Of a stretch of DNA of 54,770 nucleotides, positions 6,883 through 16,241 are shown in pieces. Position 1 is the stretch's first letter. Each line of letters starts with the position of its first letter. The position numbers were made by a program, and so were the translations under genes. Below the pieces are notes generated by a model. The model had not been told where the DNA came from. It ran no database searches and was given only the letters and a program-made list of their open reading frames with translations. The DNA comes from Clostridium sp. CAG:780 (GTDB lineage: Bacteria; Bacillota; Clostridia; TANB77; CAG-508), in contig HF994476.1 in the NCBI GenBank assembly GCA_000434195.1, forward strand, positions 1-54,770. Reading direction: 5' to 3'.

Positions 6883-7779
6883 TTATTCTGCCGTGACTGC
6901 TGTTGAATAAACGCTCTGCATGTTGTCTTCATCAAAGATGACTTCGTAAGGAAGACTGATGTCGGTCAACTTTTGCAGTAGCTTGTCAAGCTTCGCAAGT
7001 GCTCCAATTTGCTTGAGGTTCAGCTCTTGCATTACTGTCATGTGCTCTGAAATGAATGGAACAAGATCTACTTCACTATCAGAAACTATTGGAGTTTCCT
7101 TAAGAGGACTTTCGATTTCAATAACGCCGTTGGCGTAAACCCATACGATAGCCTTCTTGGATTCCTCAATTCTCTGACGTAGAGCCTCTAGCTCCTTCTT
7201 GTGATTGCGTATTCTCTCGGAAAGTTGAGTCATTTCTTCTGCTTTGAGATTGAACTCTGTAACGATTTTAGTTGCAGAAGATTGGTACTGCTCAATCATT
7301 TCTTGTAGAGAAGCAAGCTTTATTTCAATCTCTCTTAGATTGTCAATAAGCTTATGCCGGTCTTTCTGAATTTGTTCGTGAGCGAGCTCCATATGAATAA
7401 GCTCATCACTCATCACAGACTCTTTCTTCTGCATTTCTGAGAAGGTCTCAAAGGAACTTACAACGGAAAAAGTTGTTGCTTCAGAAGCTTCGGAAGTAAC
7501 AGGTTCTTCGGATGCAGATTTATCTACATCAGTCGAAACAGACGTTTCGTCGGCCTGTACTACCTCAGATTTCTTAGACTTACGAGAAATAGTTTTCTTG
7601 CCGGATTTCTGAAGCTCTTTAATGAACATTCTGGCTTCACCAGGGGTTATCTCCCGAATCAGGGAGAACAATTCTTCTTGAGAAGAAAGTCCGTAGCGGG
7701 CCAAAAGCTCATCTGTTGTTACGTGTCTCTTGACAAGGGTGTGTAGGTCGCGAGATGTGATTTGTACATTAGTAGGCAT
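6883..7779 (-). CDS. Coiled-coil protein with HTH-like N-terminus, unknown function
   Basis: 298 residues. Residues about 12-60 look like a short helical DNA-binding unit (TTDELLARYGLSSQEELFSL). Residues 62-115 form a low-complexity Ser/Thr/Glu linker, and 120-205 a strong coiled coil. A compact C-terminal part has AIVWVYANGVIEI and ends in SLPYEVIFDEDN. No membrane segment or enzyme motif. It starts three bases after the upstream HTH gene's stop, so the two form one operon. Composition is unlike the neighbours. Possibly an oligomeric DNA-binding or structural protein; I do not recognise the family. Confidence 0.7.
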   Translation of the reverse strand: MPTNVQITSRDLHTLVKRHVTTDELLARYGLSSQEELFSLIREITPGEARMFIKELQKSGKKTISRKSKKSEVVQADETSVSTDVDKSASEEPVTSEASEATTFSVVSSFETFSEMQKKESVMSDELIHMELAHEQIQKDRHKLIDNLREIEIKLASLQEMIEQYQSSATKIVTEFNLKAEEMTQLSERIRNHKKELEALRQRIEESKKAIVWVYANGVIEIESPLKETPIVSDSEVDLVPFISEHMTVMQELNLKQIGALAKLDKLLQKLTDISLPYEVIFDEDNMQSVYSTAVTAE

Positions 7780-7781
7780 TA

Positions 7782-8141
7782 TTATTCCTCCTCAAAACTG
7801 GCAATGATTTGTTTGATTTTTTGTTGTGCCTCGCTTATGCTATTTTTCGCATTCTCTAGGTCTTTCAACAACTTTTCGGCGTCTACCTTGAAAGCAACTT
7901 CTTCTCGACGAATATGGGTTTTGCAAGATGTCTTAACAACTTTCAAAAGTTCTTCCCGAGTTGTGCCGTTTGCTTCAGCGATGTCTTGCAAATGATAATA
8001 GACCGTGGTTTTATGGATGTTAAATTTTTTCGCAATATCAGGGATTGAAAATCCTTGATAATGAAGATCCATAAAATTTTGCTCCATTTGTAGGACTCGT
8101 TCGCTGAGCCAGGGTGCTTTGATAGGTGTAGTCGTGCGCAA
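7782..8141 (-). CDS. HTH protein with C-terminal coiled coil
   Basis: 119 residues. The HTH is clear at about residues 30-52 (FSIPDIAKKFNIHKTTVYYH), of the resolvase/sigma-r4 type, followed by a long charged helix (85-117). It starts with TTG seven bases after AAGGAGGG; no ATG is better placed. It shares the operon and foreign codon style with the following 298-residue gene. Both proteins pair an N-terminal HTH with a coiled coil, so they may form a complex. Its own -35/-10 promoter is visible upstream. Function unknown beyond probable DNA binding. Confidence 0.75.
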   Translation of the reverse strand: MRTTTPIKAPWLSERVLQMEQNFMDLHYQGFSIPDIAKKFNIHKTTVYYHLQDIAEANGTTREELLKVVKTSCKTHIRREEVAFKVDAEKLLKDLENAKNSISEAQQKIKQIIASFEEE

Positions 8142-8198
8142 AAGAATTCCCTCCTTTTAAAATTTTTTTCTAGGATTTTCTAAGGGACTACTATGTAT

Positions 8199-8227
8199 AG
8201 TATACCATAAAATAGAAGAAAAATCAA
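8199..8227 (-). promoter_or_regulatory. Sigma-A-type promoter of the cassette
   Basis: On the minus strand, TTGATT (8222-8227), a 17-base spacer ending in TTTTATGG, and TATACT (8199-8204). The TTTATGG-TATA context resembles the promoter of the second odd cassette at 53808-53836. Confidence 0.65.
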
Positions 8228-8428
8228 ATTATGTAAAGCCTACAGCAAGGATAAAATCAGGATTAAACAAAAAAACAAATAGAAACAGATAAAAAGCTTT
8301 AAATAAAACAATTTTCATTACTATATTTTCAATAAATCCTTGACATTTGGGCTATTAAAAAATAAAATATAGCTAGAAAAAAAGCACTATCAAAACAGCT
8401 ACAAAATTAATAAGAAAGTAGTGATAAA

Positions 8429-8680
8429 ATGAAAAGTAATTATAAGTTTGAAAATAATAAGGTAATTGAACAAGTAAATGTAAATGGAACGACATACACT
8501 AAAATAAAGGAAATAGAATTTGCAAATGATACATATGTTGAATTTAGAAATAATGAGCAAGGCAGAATAATCTTTATGCTGAAAAAAAACGGAGAATACG
8601 AAGAAATAACGGACGAAAGAAAACTCAGAAGAATGCTAGAAAACAATTATATAATCAAAAATAATATAAATATTATATAA
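8429..8680 (+). CDS. Small hypothetical protein upstream of the zincin gene
   Basis: 83 residues, predicted beta-rich and cytoplasmic (NVNGTTYTKIKEIEF, then TYVEFRNNEQGRIIFML), ending in a basic helix. No recognised domain. It lies 17 bases before the zincin gene and in the same direction, so the two are probably one operon. The ribosome site is weak (GAAAGTAGTG). It may be a partner or substrate-like pseudo-domain of the neighbour, but nothing in the sequence shows this. Confidence 0.6.
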   Translation: MKSNYKFENNKVIEQVNVNGTTYTKIKEIEFANDTYVEFRNNEQGRIIFMLKKNGEYEEITDERKLRRMLENNYIIKNNINII

Positions 8681-8697
8681 ACTAGGGAGCATAAAAT

Positions 8698-10272
8698 ATG
8701 GAAGAAATACTAAAAATACTAGAAACTAAACATTATAGTAAGCAAACACAAGACTATATAGTCATCTTTATAGATGCATTTGGAAAAACTTATGGAGACT
8801 TTATAACAAAAGAAGATGTGGCAAGAAGAATTACAAGAAATTTGGATTCAGATATAGAGTTTTCTGATAAAATGGAGAAAAATGTTTCTGGTATATATAA
8901 TCCAATACTAAGAAAGATTATAATATCTAGCAAAGTAGACGAAAAAGAAAATGTAATAATACATGAATTAATCCATTGTATAACAAGATACAAGTCTAAC
9001 AAAGGAATTTCAAAAGTTGGATTCTCTGATTCAATGAGATATGTGGATGGAGAATTTATTAATTCTGGAGAAGGAATTACAGAAGCTGTAACAGAGTTCA
9101 TGACACAGGAAATCTGTACTAATTGCAATATAAAACTCTCGAACAATGGATATACTCGATTAATGGAGACAGTAAAAGCACTAATGAAGTTCACAGGAAA
9201 AGAGATGATAATTAGAGAAATTTTAAATCCTGAAAATGATATAAATGAAATTATTGATGAACAAGGATTAAACTCAAATTCTTTTATATATTATACAGAT
9301 AAAATAAGACAAGAGGAGTTAAGCCAAAAGACAGTATTAGATGTGGATAATTCTGCTGTTCAGTACACTGCACTGGCGTTATCGGAATTAGCAAGAATAT
9401 ACCCACAAGCTAATAGCGTGGAGGAACTAATCCAAAAATATGAGTTCTACAAACAGATGACAAAGCAACTGTATGTGTCAAGCGAATACGATATATACAT
9501 TTATTTGGTGGAAGATATTAGAAGACTTCGTATGCAAGGAATAGATGTATCAAGGATTGCATATATGATGGAAGATGAGGATATACAGCAAACTTGTAAT
9601 ACAGACAAAAAGATTAGAGAATTGCTATCTCAAAAAAGAGAAGATGCAATAATGAATTTAGAAAGTGTGTTATTTGATGATGAAAATGACGAGAATAGCA
9701 CCACTGTAATAGCAAACAAAGTATTTCCGTATTTAATGTATAGAGAAAATAGCACAGTAAAAGGTTTCCCAGACGAGTTTTACAATTTGTTCTCTGTAAG
9801 AGACTACTTGGAAGAGCATCCCGAAGTGGATTATAGAGAAATTTCGTTTAGAGTTTTCCAACATTCAGAAGTTTGCGTTGCATATGACCTAAAAGGAAAC
9901 ATAATCAATATGTTTGATCTTGCCAATGGGGAAAGTATGGAAAAAATCAATGACGAGTTTACAGATATAGAAGGAAGAAAAATTCATATAAATGAAGATG
10001 AAACACTTTGCATAGAAAATATTCCAGAAGATGGAGAGTCAACGTACTTTCAAGGTGTACTAGAATATATGGAAGAACAAACAAAGGGACAACAGAAAAG
10101 ATTAGAAGAATTTGAAGATCAGCAGGCTCCTGATGCAATAATTAATAATGCAAAAATAGTATTAGAGGCAAGAAAAAATAAAATAAGAAATTTGCAAGAG
10201 GAAATATCAGAAAGCAAAAAAGCAAGACAAATGACTAAACAACAAAGCCAAGATCAGAGAGATGAAAGATAA
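8698..10272 (+). CDS. Cytoplasmic zincin-type metallopeptidase-like protein
   Basis: 524 residues, no signal peptide or membrane segment. The zinc motif is H89-E90-L-I-H93, with a likely third ligand in GEGITEAVTEF (Glu129), the arrangement of gluzincin-like peptidases. The remaining 350 residues are helical, acidic and unassigned; the C-terminus (about 460-524) is a coiled coil. The gene lies 18 bases before polA in the same direction. Proteins with HExxH and no export signal may act on intracellular or neighbouring proteins; the substrate is unknown. The zinc motif is clear, the family is not recognised. Confidence 0.65.
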   Translation: MEEILKILETKHYSKQTQDYIVIFIDAFGKTYGDFITKEDVARRITRNLDSDIEFSDKMEKNVSGIYNPILRKIIISSKVDEKENVIIHELIHCITRYKSNKGISKVGFSDSMRYVDGEFINSGEGITEAVTEFMTQEICTNCNIKLSNNGYTRLMETVKALMKFTGKEMIIREILNPENDINEIIDEQGLNSNSFIYYTDKIRQEELSQKTVLDVDNSAVQYTALALSELARIYPQANSVEELIQKYEFYKQMTKQLYVSSEYDIYIYLVEDIRRLRMQGIDVSRIAYMMEDEDIQQTCNTDKKIRELLSQKREDAIMNLESVLFDDENDENSTTVIANKVFPYLMYRENSTVKGFPDEFYNLFSVRDYLEEHPEVDYREISFRVFQHSEVCVAYDLKGNIINMFDLANGESMEKINDEFTDIEGRKIHINEDETLCIENIPEDGESTYFQGVLEYMEEQTKGQQKRLEEFEDQQAPDAIINNAKIVLEARKNKIRNLQEEISESKKARQMTKQQSQDQRDER

Positions 10273-10289
10273 AAGAAAGAGGTATAGAT

Positions 10290-13013
10290 TTGAAAAGTAA
10301 TAGATTATTAATAATAGATGGAAACAGCATAATGAATAGAGCTTTTTATGGAATTATGAACACAAAAGCTCTAATGTCAGCGGATGGAACATATACAAAT
10401 GCTATTTATGGATTTTTAGCAATATTATTTAAAGAACTAGAGGATTTAGAACCAGAATATATAGCAGTAGCTTTTGACTTAAAAGCTCCAACTCATAGAC
10501 ACAACATGTATAAAGAGTACAAAGGTACAAGACATGCAATGCCAGAAGAGTTGGCTCAGCAAATGCCTATTATTAAAGAAATATTGAGAGATATGAATAT
10601 AACCATAATAGAGAAGGAAGGTTATGAAGCGGATGACGTATTAGGAACAATATCAAAACTAGCAGAAAAAGAGGGAATAAAAACAACTATACTTTCAGGA
10701 GATAGAGATACTTTCCAACTTGCAAGTAAGAATATCACTATTAGAATCCCAAGAACAAAAATGGGAAAAACAGAGACTGAAGATTATGATGAATCAAAAA
10801 TAGAAGAAGAATATGGTATAAAGCCAGTACAGCTAATACAGGTAAAGGGACTAATGGGAGACGCGTCTGACAATATTCCGGGAGTACCAGGAGTAGGAGA
10901 AAAAACAGCTTTAAAGCTTATCAAAGAATACCAAAATATAGATAAATTGTATGAAGAATTAGAGAGCGGAAATACTACAATAAAGGGAGCTCTAAAGGAA
11001 AAACTAACTAATAACAAAGAATCAGCAATTCTTTCAAGAACCCTTGGAACAATATTACTAGATGCTCCATTAGATGTAGAAGTAAAAGATTTAGCCGTAA
11101 AGGATTGGAACAAAGAAGCAGTAACAAATAAATTTAAAGAGCTTAGATTTAATAGGTTTATAGAAAGATTTGACTTAAACGGTCTAGGAACAGCGAAAGT
11201 TAATAAAAAAATAGATGATTTGTTTAAAATAGAAGAAGCGGATATAAAGAAAATACTAGAAGTAGCTAAAGAAAGCAAGGAACTTATATACTATTTTGAA
11301 AAAGAAAAAATGCAAACAAATGGTTTGATAATAAACGAGAGTATTAAATCTATTAGTATATACGACAGAAAAGCGAATACAGTGTATTACTCAAAGAATA
11401 TAGATGTAACTACATTAAAAAACTTATTTGAGGACTCTCAAGTAGAAAAAGCAAGCTACAAAGTGAAGACAGATTATATTTTACTTAAACAAGAGGGAAT
11501 CGGATATAATAATATTAAATATGATGCAGAAATAGCGGGATACAATTTGAACCCTACTGATAAAAATACAATAGATGAAATGGCAAAAAAATATTTAGAT
11601 ATAGACATAGAAGAATATATGGAAAACGAGTTTGAATCTTCTAGTAACAATAATAGTGCGCAACTAAACTTATTTGATACAAATACTAACAATGAAGAAG
11701 AATTGAAGAAAGAAAAGTATAAAAATTCACTAATATGCTATATTATAGCAAAACTTCAAGAAGTTACGATAAAGAAATTGGAAGAAGCGGGAGCGAGATC
11801 TTTATTCAACAATATAGAAATGCCGTTGGCACAAATACTTGCTGATATGCAGTATAACGGAATGTATGTCGATGAAAAAGAATTGAAAAACTTTGGAAAT
11901 GAATTAAAAGCCCAACTTCAAACATTAACAGAGGAAATATATAACTTAGCAGGAGAAGAATTTAACATTAATTCTCATCAACAGTTAGGAAAAATCTTAT
12001 TTGAGAAGTTACAATTACCAGTATACAAGAAAACAAAGAATGGTTATACCACAGATGTTGATGTGCTAGAAAAATTAAAAGGTCAGCATCCTATAATAGA
12101 AAAAATACTAGAATACAGAACATTGATGAAATTAAATTCAACATATGTAGAAGGATTGATTCCATATATAAATATTAAAACACATAAAATACATTCAAGC
12201 TTTCATCAAACTATTACAGCAACAGGAAGAATCAGTAGTACAGAGCCAAATCTACAAAATATTCCAACTAAAACAGAGCTTGGAAAACAAATAAGAAAAG
12301 CATTTAAACCGGCAGAGGGAAATGTGTATATAGATGCAGATTATTCGCAAATAGAATTGAGAGTGCTAGCACACATTTCTCAAGACGAAAATATGATATA
12401 TGCTTTCAATCATGGAGAAGACATCCATAAGCAAGCAGCCTCTAAGGTATTTAATATTCCAATAGAAGAAGTTACAAAAGAACAAAGGTCTTCTGCAAAG
12501 GCTGTAAACTTTGGAATAGTCTATGGAATCAGTGATTTTGGATTAGCAAATCAAATAGGAGTAAGTAATAAAAAAGCAAAGGAATATATACAACAATACC
12601 TAGAAAAATATAGCGGAATAAAACATTTTATGGATGATATAGTTGAAAGCGCTAAACAAAAAGGATATGTAGAAACACTGTTTGGAAGAAGAAGATATAT
12701 TCCAGAAATAAAATCTAGCAACTATATGGTAAGACAATTTGGCAATAGAGTTGCTATGAACACGCCTATACAAGGAACTGCGGCAGACATTATGAAAATT
12801 GCGATGATAAATGTTAAGAATGCATTGCAAGAAAGCAAAATTCATGCTAAAATTGTATTACAAATACATGACGAATTGTTATTAGAAGTTGCTCTTCAAG
12901 ATAAAGAAAAAGCAAAACAGATATTAAAAGAATCTATGGAAGGAGCAATGAAATTATCAGTACCTTTAGAAGTTGAAATTTCAGAAGGAAACAGCTGGTA
13001 TGAAGTAAAATAA
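10290..13013 (+). CDS. polA: DNA polymerase I
   Basis: 907 residues. The N-terminal 5'-3' exonuclease (about 1-290) keeps the metal-binding signature, with LIIDGNSIMNRAFYG and GYEADDVLGT. The middle 3'-5' exonuclease domain lacks the DxE motif (the expected site reads YYFEKEK), so proofreading is probably lost, as in Bacillus and Thermus Pol I. The polymerase domain (about 500-907) has motif A DADYSQIELR, motif B around KAVNFGIVYG and motif C QIHDELLLEV. It acts in DNA repair and Okazaki-fragment processing. Start is TTG after AAGAGG; no ATG exists before the conserved beginning. Confidence 0.97.
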   Translation: MKSNRLLIIDGNSIMNRAFYGIMNTKALMSADGTYTNAIYGFLAILFKELEDLEPEYIAVAFDLKAPTHRHNMYKEYKGTRHAMPEELAQQMPIIKEILRDMNITIIEKEGYEADDVLGTISKLAEKEGIKTTILSGDRDTFQLASKNITIRIPRTKMGKTETEDYDESKIEEEYGIKPVQLIQVKGLMGDASDNIPGVPGVGEKTALKLIKEYQNIDKLYEELESGNTTIKGALKEKLTNNKESAILSRTLGTILLDAPLDVEVKDLAVKDWNKEAVTNKFKELRFNRFIERFDLNGLGTAKVNKKIDDLFKIEEADIKKILEVAKESKELIYYFEKEKMQTNGLIINESIKSISIYDRKANTVYYSKNIDVTTLKNLFEDSQVEKASYKVKTDYILLKQEGIGYNNIKYDAEIAGYNLNPTDKNTIDEMAKKYLDIDIEEYMENEFESSSNNNSAQLNLFDTNTNNEEELKKEKYKNSLICYIIAKLQEVTIKKLEEAGARSLFNNIEMPLAQILADMQYNGMYVDEKELKNFGNELKAQLQTLTEEIYNLAGEEFNINSHQQLGKILFEKLQLPVYKKTKNGYTTDVDVLEKLKGQHPIIEKILEYRTLMKLNSTYVEGLIPYINIKTHKIHSSFHQTITATGRISSTEPNLQNIPTKTELGKQIRKAFKPAEGNVYIDADYSQIELRVLAHISQDENMIYAFNHGEDIHKQAASKVFNIPIEEVTKEQRSSAKAVNFGIVYGISDFGLANQIGVSNKKAKEYIQQYLEKYSGIKHFMDDIVESAKQKGYVETLFGRRRYIPEIKSSNYMVRQFGNRVAMNTPIQGTAADIMKIAMINVKNALQESKIHAKIVLQIHDELLLEVALQDKEKAKQILKESMEGAMKLSVPLEVEISEGNSWYEVK

Positions 13014-13021
13014 ACAGAAGA

Positions 13022-13609
13022 GTGGTGCAAAGAGAAATTTTGAAAAAGACATATAAGGTTATACTTGTAGCAATAGTATTGATAATATTACTAGGAGTAC
13101 TTGCAAAAGTATTTAATTTAGAAGATAAAATCTTAAAAAAGATATATCCAAAAACATATGAAGAGTATGTGGAAAAATATGCAAAAGAGTATAATGTTGA
13201 TCCTCTTTTGGTATTCTCAATCATAAAAGCAGAAAGCAATTTTAACAAGGATGCAAAGTCAACAAGCAAAGCAAAAGGCTTAATGCAAATCATGGATTCA
13301 ACGGCTGTTGAAATTGCAAATAAAATCGATGAGCCGATTGTGGACGAAACATTATTTGATCCAGAAAAAAATATTATGATTGGCACAAAATACTATTCTG
13401 AACTATTAAAATTGTATAATGGGAACATGCTATTAGCACTTACGGCATACAATGCAGGGATAGGAAATGTAAAAGAATGGATTGACAATGGTATAATAAA
13501 AGCAGATGGAAGTGACATTGAAAACATACCATACAAAGAAACAAATATGTATGTAAGAAAAATTATAAGAAACTACAAAATCTATCAAAAGCTAGAAGAG
13601 AAAAACTAA
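13022..13609 (+). CDS. Membrane-anchored lytic transglycosylase (SLT)
   Basis: 195 residues: one N-terminal membrane helix (about 12-30), then an SLT domain with the catalytic glutamate in KAESNFN, the GLMQIM motif and TAYNAGIGNV. Such enzymes cleave peptidoglycan glycan strands outside the membrane. It starts 8 bases after polA with GTG at 13022; TTG at 13040 is an alternative start, since both have only modest ribosome sites. Downstream lies a GLUG-repeat surface protein, so the pair may work at the cell wall. Family call is firm. Confidence 0.88.
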   Translation: MVQREILKKTYKVILVAIVLIILLGVLAKVFNLEDKILKKIYPKTYEEYVEKYAKEYNVDPLLVFSIIKAESNFNKDAKSTSKAKGLMQIMDSTAVEIANKIDEPIVDETLFDPEKNIMIGTKYYSELLKLYNGNMLLALTAYNAGIGNVKEWIDNGIIKADGSDIENIPYKETNMYVRKIIRNYKIYQKLEEKN

Positions 13610-13633
13610 GGAGTAACTGAAAGGAAGAAGTAT

Positions 13634-15208
13634 ATGAAAACTAGAAAGGTCAGTATTAGTGTATTTCAGATATTAATTTCAATAATTGTTATAATAGCAA
13701 TAGTGCTTGGAATTATTGCAGTTAAAAATGTAGTAACAAAAAAACAAAATGCAAATAAAGAGAAAACAACTTTTGAGGGAAGCGGAACAAGTGAAGATGC
13801 ATACCAAATATCAAAAGTAGAAGATTTAATAAACTTGCTATTAGATATCAATAAAGGAAGAACTTATGATGGTAAACATTTTGTCTTACAAACGAATCTA
13901 AATCTTCAGGAAGATTCATCTTATAATAATCCTAATGATAAAAGTTTTGGTGATTTGAATAATGATGGAAAAACAGAAGAAATAAAAAAAGAATTAACAA
14001 CTGGAGATGGTCTTAGACTAATAGGAAAAAAAGATTTAAATAGCAAGAAAGACAGAGAAGTAATTTTTAAAGGTATATTTGATGGAAATGGAAAAACCAT
14101 AAGTAATCTAGAAATAAAGATATCAGATGATAATACAAACCAAAACATCGGATTATTTGGAGAAAATAAAGGAACAATATTAAATTTAAGAATAATTGAA
14201 AAACTAGAAATAACAAATATAGAAAAATCTAACCTAAATATAGGGTTGCTTGCAGGAAAAAATTCAGGAATAATACAGAAATGCAAAACTGAAGGAGAAA
14301 TTAAATTAGTTACAGAAAAAGAAACTGAGACATTAGTAGCAGGACTAGCAGGAGAAAATGTTGGTAAAATAATAGACAGTGTAAATGAAGTAAATATAGA
14401 GTCGAATTGTACAAAAGCGGGAATTACTGCAAAAAATACGAAGATAGAAGGAACTGAAGATAGTGGAGTAATAACTAATTGTACAAGCAATGGCATCATT
14501 AGTGAAGAAAAAAGCTATAATAAATATACAGCAGGAATTGTTGCATTAAATGAAAAAGGGACAATAACTAACTGTACAAACAATGGAAAAATTTCTGGAA
14601 AGAAAGTCGGAGGAATTATAGGTTCTTCAACAGGAGACGTCATAGCTTCGAAAAATACAGGAGAATTAAATAATATAACCAAAAATCTAGATAACAACGA
14701 AATAGCTGGAGGAATAGTAGCAACATTAGAAAGTGGAACGATTGAAAACTGCAAAAACACAGGAAAAGTCACAGGTGTAACTTATATTGGTGGAATTACA
14801 GGCCAAAACAAAGGAGTTATAACTCAAAGTCGAAATGATGGAGAATTAAAAAAGATAGACCAAACATCTGTGGGAAATGTTTATCTAGGTGGAATAACAG
14901 GATACAATTATTCAGGTTCTAGAATATCGAACTCTAAAAATTATGGAAATATAAAATCTGATCAAGATAATTTAGTAATAGTTGGAGGGGTATGTGGCTA
15001 TCTTGAAAACAATTCATTCATAGATTATTGTGAAAATAATAGCTTTATAACAGCAGTAGGAAAGATAATTACTCCAAATGAAGATACTTCCCTAAAATGT
15101 ACTTCGTGTGTAAGCAATGGAGGAGGCAAAGCAGGAACATCTGAAAGTGGAGAATTATATATAGGACTAATTTATGGTAAATGTCCAATAGAAAGTGAGG
15201 AAGAATAA
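13634..15208 (+). CDS. GLUG-repeat surface protein with N-terminal anchor
   Basis: 524 residues. A hydrophobic N-terminal helix (about 8-30) probably serves as an uncleaved anchor or signal. It is followed by an entry module (GSGTSEDAYQISKVEDL) and then by GLUG-type repeats such as IGLFGENKGTILNL and VGGIIGS, which stack as a beta-helix. The same entry module and repeats open the giant protein at 29721. Extracellular, probably adhesive or structural. It ends with a Cys pair (CTSC). No LPXTG or SLH motif. It is one base from galE, so it is in the same transcript. Confidence 0.75.
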   Translation: MKTRKVSISVFQILISIIVIIAIVLGIIAVKNVVTKKQNANKEKTTFEGSGTSEDAYQISKVEDLINLLLDINKGRTYDGKHFVLQTNLNLQEDSSYNNPNDKSFGDLNNDGKTEEIKKELTTGDGLRLIGKKDLNSKKDREVIFKGIFDGNGKTISNLEIKISDDNTNQNIGLFGENKGTILNLRIIEKLEITNIEKSNLNIGLLAGKNSGIIQKCKTEGEIKLVTEKETETLVAGLAGENVGKIIDSVNEVNIESNCTKAGITAKNTKIEGTEDSGVITNCTSNGIISEEKSYNKYTAGIVALNEKGTITNCTNNGKISGKKVGGIIGSSTGDVIASKNTGELNNITKNLDNNEIAGGIVATLESGTIENCKNTGKVTGVTYIGGITGQNKGVITQSRNDGELKKIDQTSVGNVYLGGITGYNYSGSRISNSKNYGNIKSDQDNLVIVGGVCGYLENNSFIDYCENNSFITAVGKIITPNEDTSLKCTSCVSNGGGKAGTSESGELYIGLIYGKCPIESEEE

Positions 15209-15209
15209 A

Positions 15210-16217
15210 ATGGCAATATTAGTAACAGGTGGAGCAGGCTATATAGGTGCTCACACAGTGGTAGAATTATTAAACAAAGGAGAAGAAGTAGTCATAATCG
15301 ACAATTTCAGCAATAGCAAACCAGCAGTATTAGAAGCTATTAAAAAAATAACAAATAAAGACTTCAAGTTTTATGAACTAAACTATTTAGACAGAGACAA
15401 GCTTGAAAAAGTATTTGAAGAAAATAAAATAGACTCAGTAATTAACTTTGCTGGATATAAGGCTGTTGGAGAATCAGTAGAAAAGCCTTTAGAATATTAT
15501 GAAAATAATGTATCAGGTTGTATAATACTTCTAGAGACAATGAGAAAATACAATGTGAAAAAATTTGTATTTAGTTCTTCAGCAACTGTATATGGAGAGC
15601 CAGAAAGAATACCAATTACAGAAGATTGCAAGATAGGTGGAACAACAAATCCTTATGGAACAACAAAATTGATGATAGAACAAATATTACAAGACCTATA
15701 TAAATCTGATAATTCATGGGATATATGCATCTTGAGATACTTCAATCCAGTAGGAGCACATGAAAGTGGATTAATTGGAGAAGAACCACAAGGAAGACCA
15801 AACAACTTAATGCCATATGTTGCAAGAGTTGCAACAGGAGAGTTAGAAGAGTTATCAGTATTTGGAGATGATTACGATACACCTGATGGAACAGGAGTTA
15901 GAGATTACATACACGTTGTAGATTTGGCAAAAGGACACCTATACGCATTAGATAAACTAAACAAAGAAGGAAAAGGATTATATATTTACAATCTAGGAAC
16001 AGGAGTAGGATACAGTGTTTTAGATATGGTAAAAGCTTTTGAAGAAGTAACAGGAAAGAAAGTACCATACAAAATAGTAGCCAGAAGACCAGGGGATATA
16101 GCAACTTGCTATTCTGATCCAAAGAAAGCAAAAGAAGAACTTGGATGGTCAGCAGAAAAAGGAATTAAAGAAATGTGCCAAGACTCATGGAATTATATGA
16201 TTCATAAAGAGAAGTAA
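15210..16217 (+). CDS. galE: UDP-glucose 4-epimerase
   Basis: 335 residues of an extended short-chain dehydrogenase: NAD-binding GGAGYIG at residues 7-13, SSSATVYG around 122-129 and the catalytic Tyr149-x3-Lys153 (YGTTK). It interconverts UDP-glucose and UDP-galactose and supplies galactose for surface glycans. The ATG at 15210 is preferred to an in-frame GTG at 15195, since GAGGAA lies just before 15210 and the family starts at MAILVTGG. Followed by an aldose-epimerase-like gene, a natural partner in galactose use. Confidence 0.96.
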   Translation: MAILVTGGAGYIGAHTVVELLNKGEEVVIIDNFSNSKPAVLEAIKKITNKDFKFYELNYLDRDKLEKVFEENKIDSVINFAGYKAVGESVEKPLEYYENNVSGCIILLETMRKYNVKKFVFSSSATVYGEPERIPITEDCKIGGTTNPYGTTKLMIEQILQDLYKSDNSWDICILRYFNPVGAHESGLIGEEPQGRPNNLMPYVARVATGELEELSVFGDDYDTPDGTGVRDYIHVVDLAKGHLYALDKLNKEGKGLYIYNLGTGVGYSVLDMVKAFEEVTGKKVPYKIVARRPGDIATCYSDPKKAKEELGWSAEKGIKEMCQDSWNYMIHKEK

Positions 16218-16241
16218 TTTAATGTAAAAGGAGAAAATTTT

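Larger units (their letters stand above)
6806..8230 (-). mobile_element. Two-gene cassette of foreign composition
   Basis: Two minus-strand genes with their own promoter (8199-8227) and a GC-rich terminator (6839-6864). Codon choice (many C/G third positions) differs clearly from both neighbours. The cassette abuts degraded YhcG debris, and TGCGCAAAAGA occurs at both sides (6872 and 8135 regions). No transposase is present and no target-site repeat was found, so the mechanism of arrival is unknown. Confidence 0.5.

Noticed and set aside
10784..11278. Long reverse-strand reading frames in polA, secA and surface genes
   Set aside because: They lie opposite well-supported genes, lack ribosome sites and have no recognisable motifs; they are shadows of AT-rich codon use.
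15195..15209. GTG start for galE
   Set aside because: It would place the ribosome site inside the gene; the conserved protein starts at 15210.
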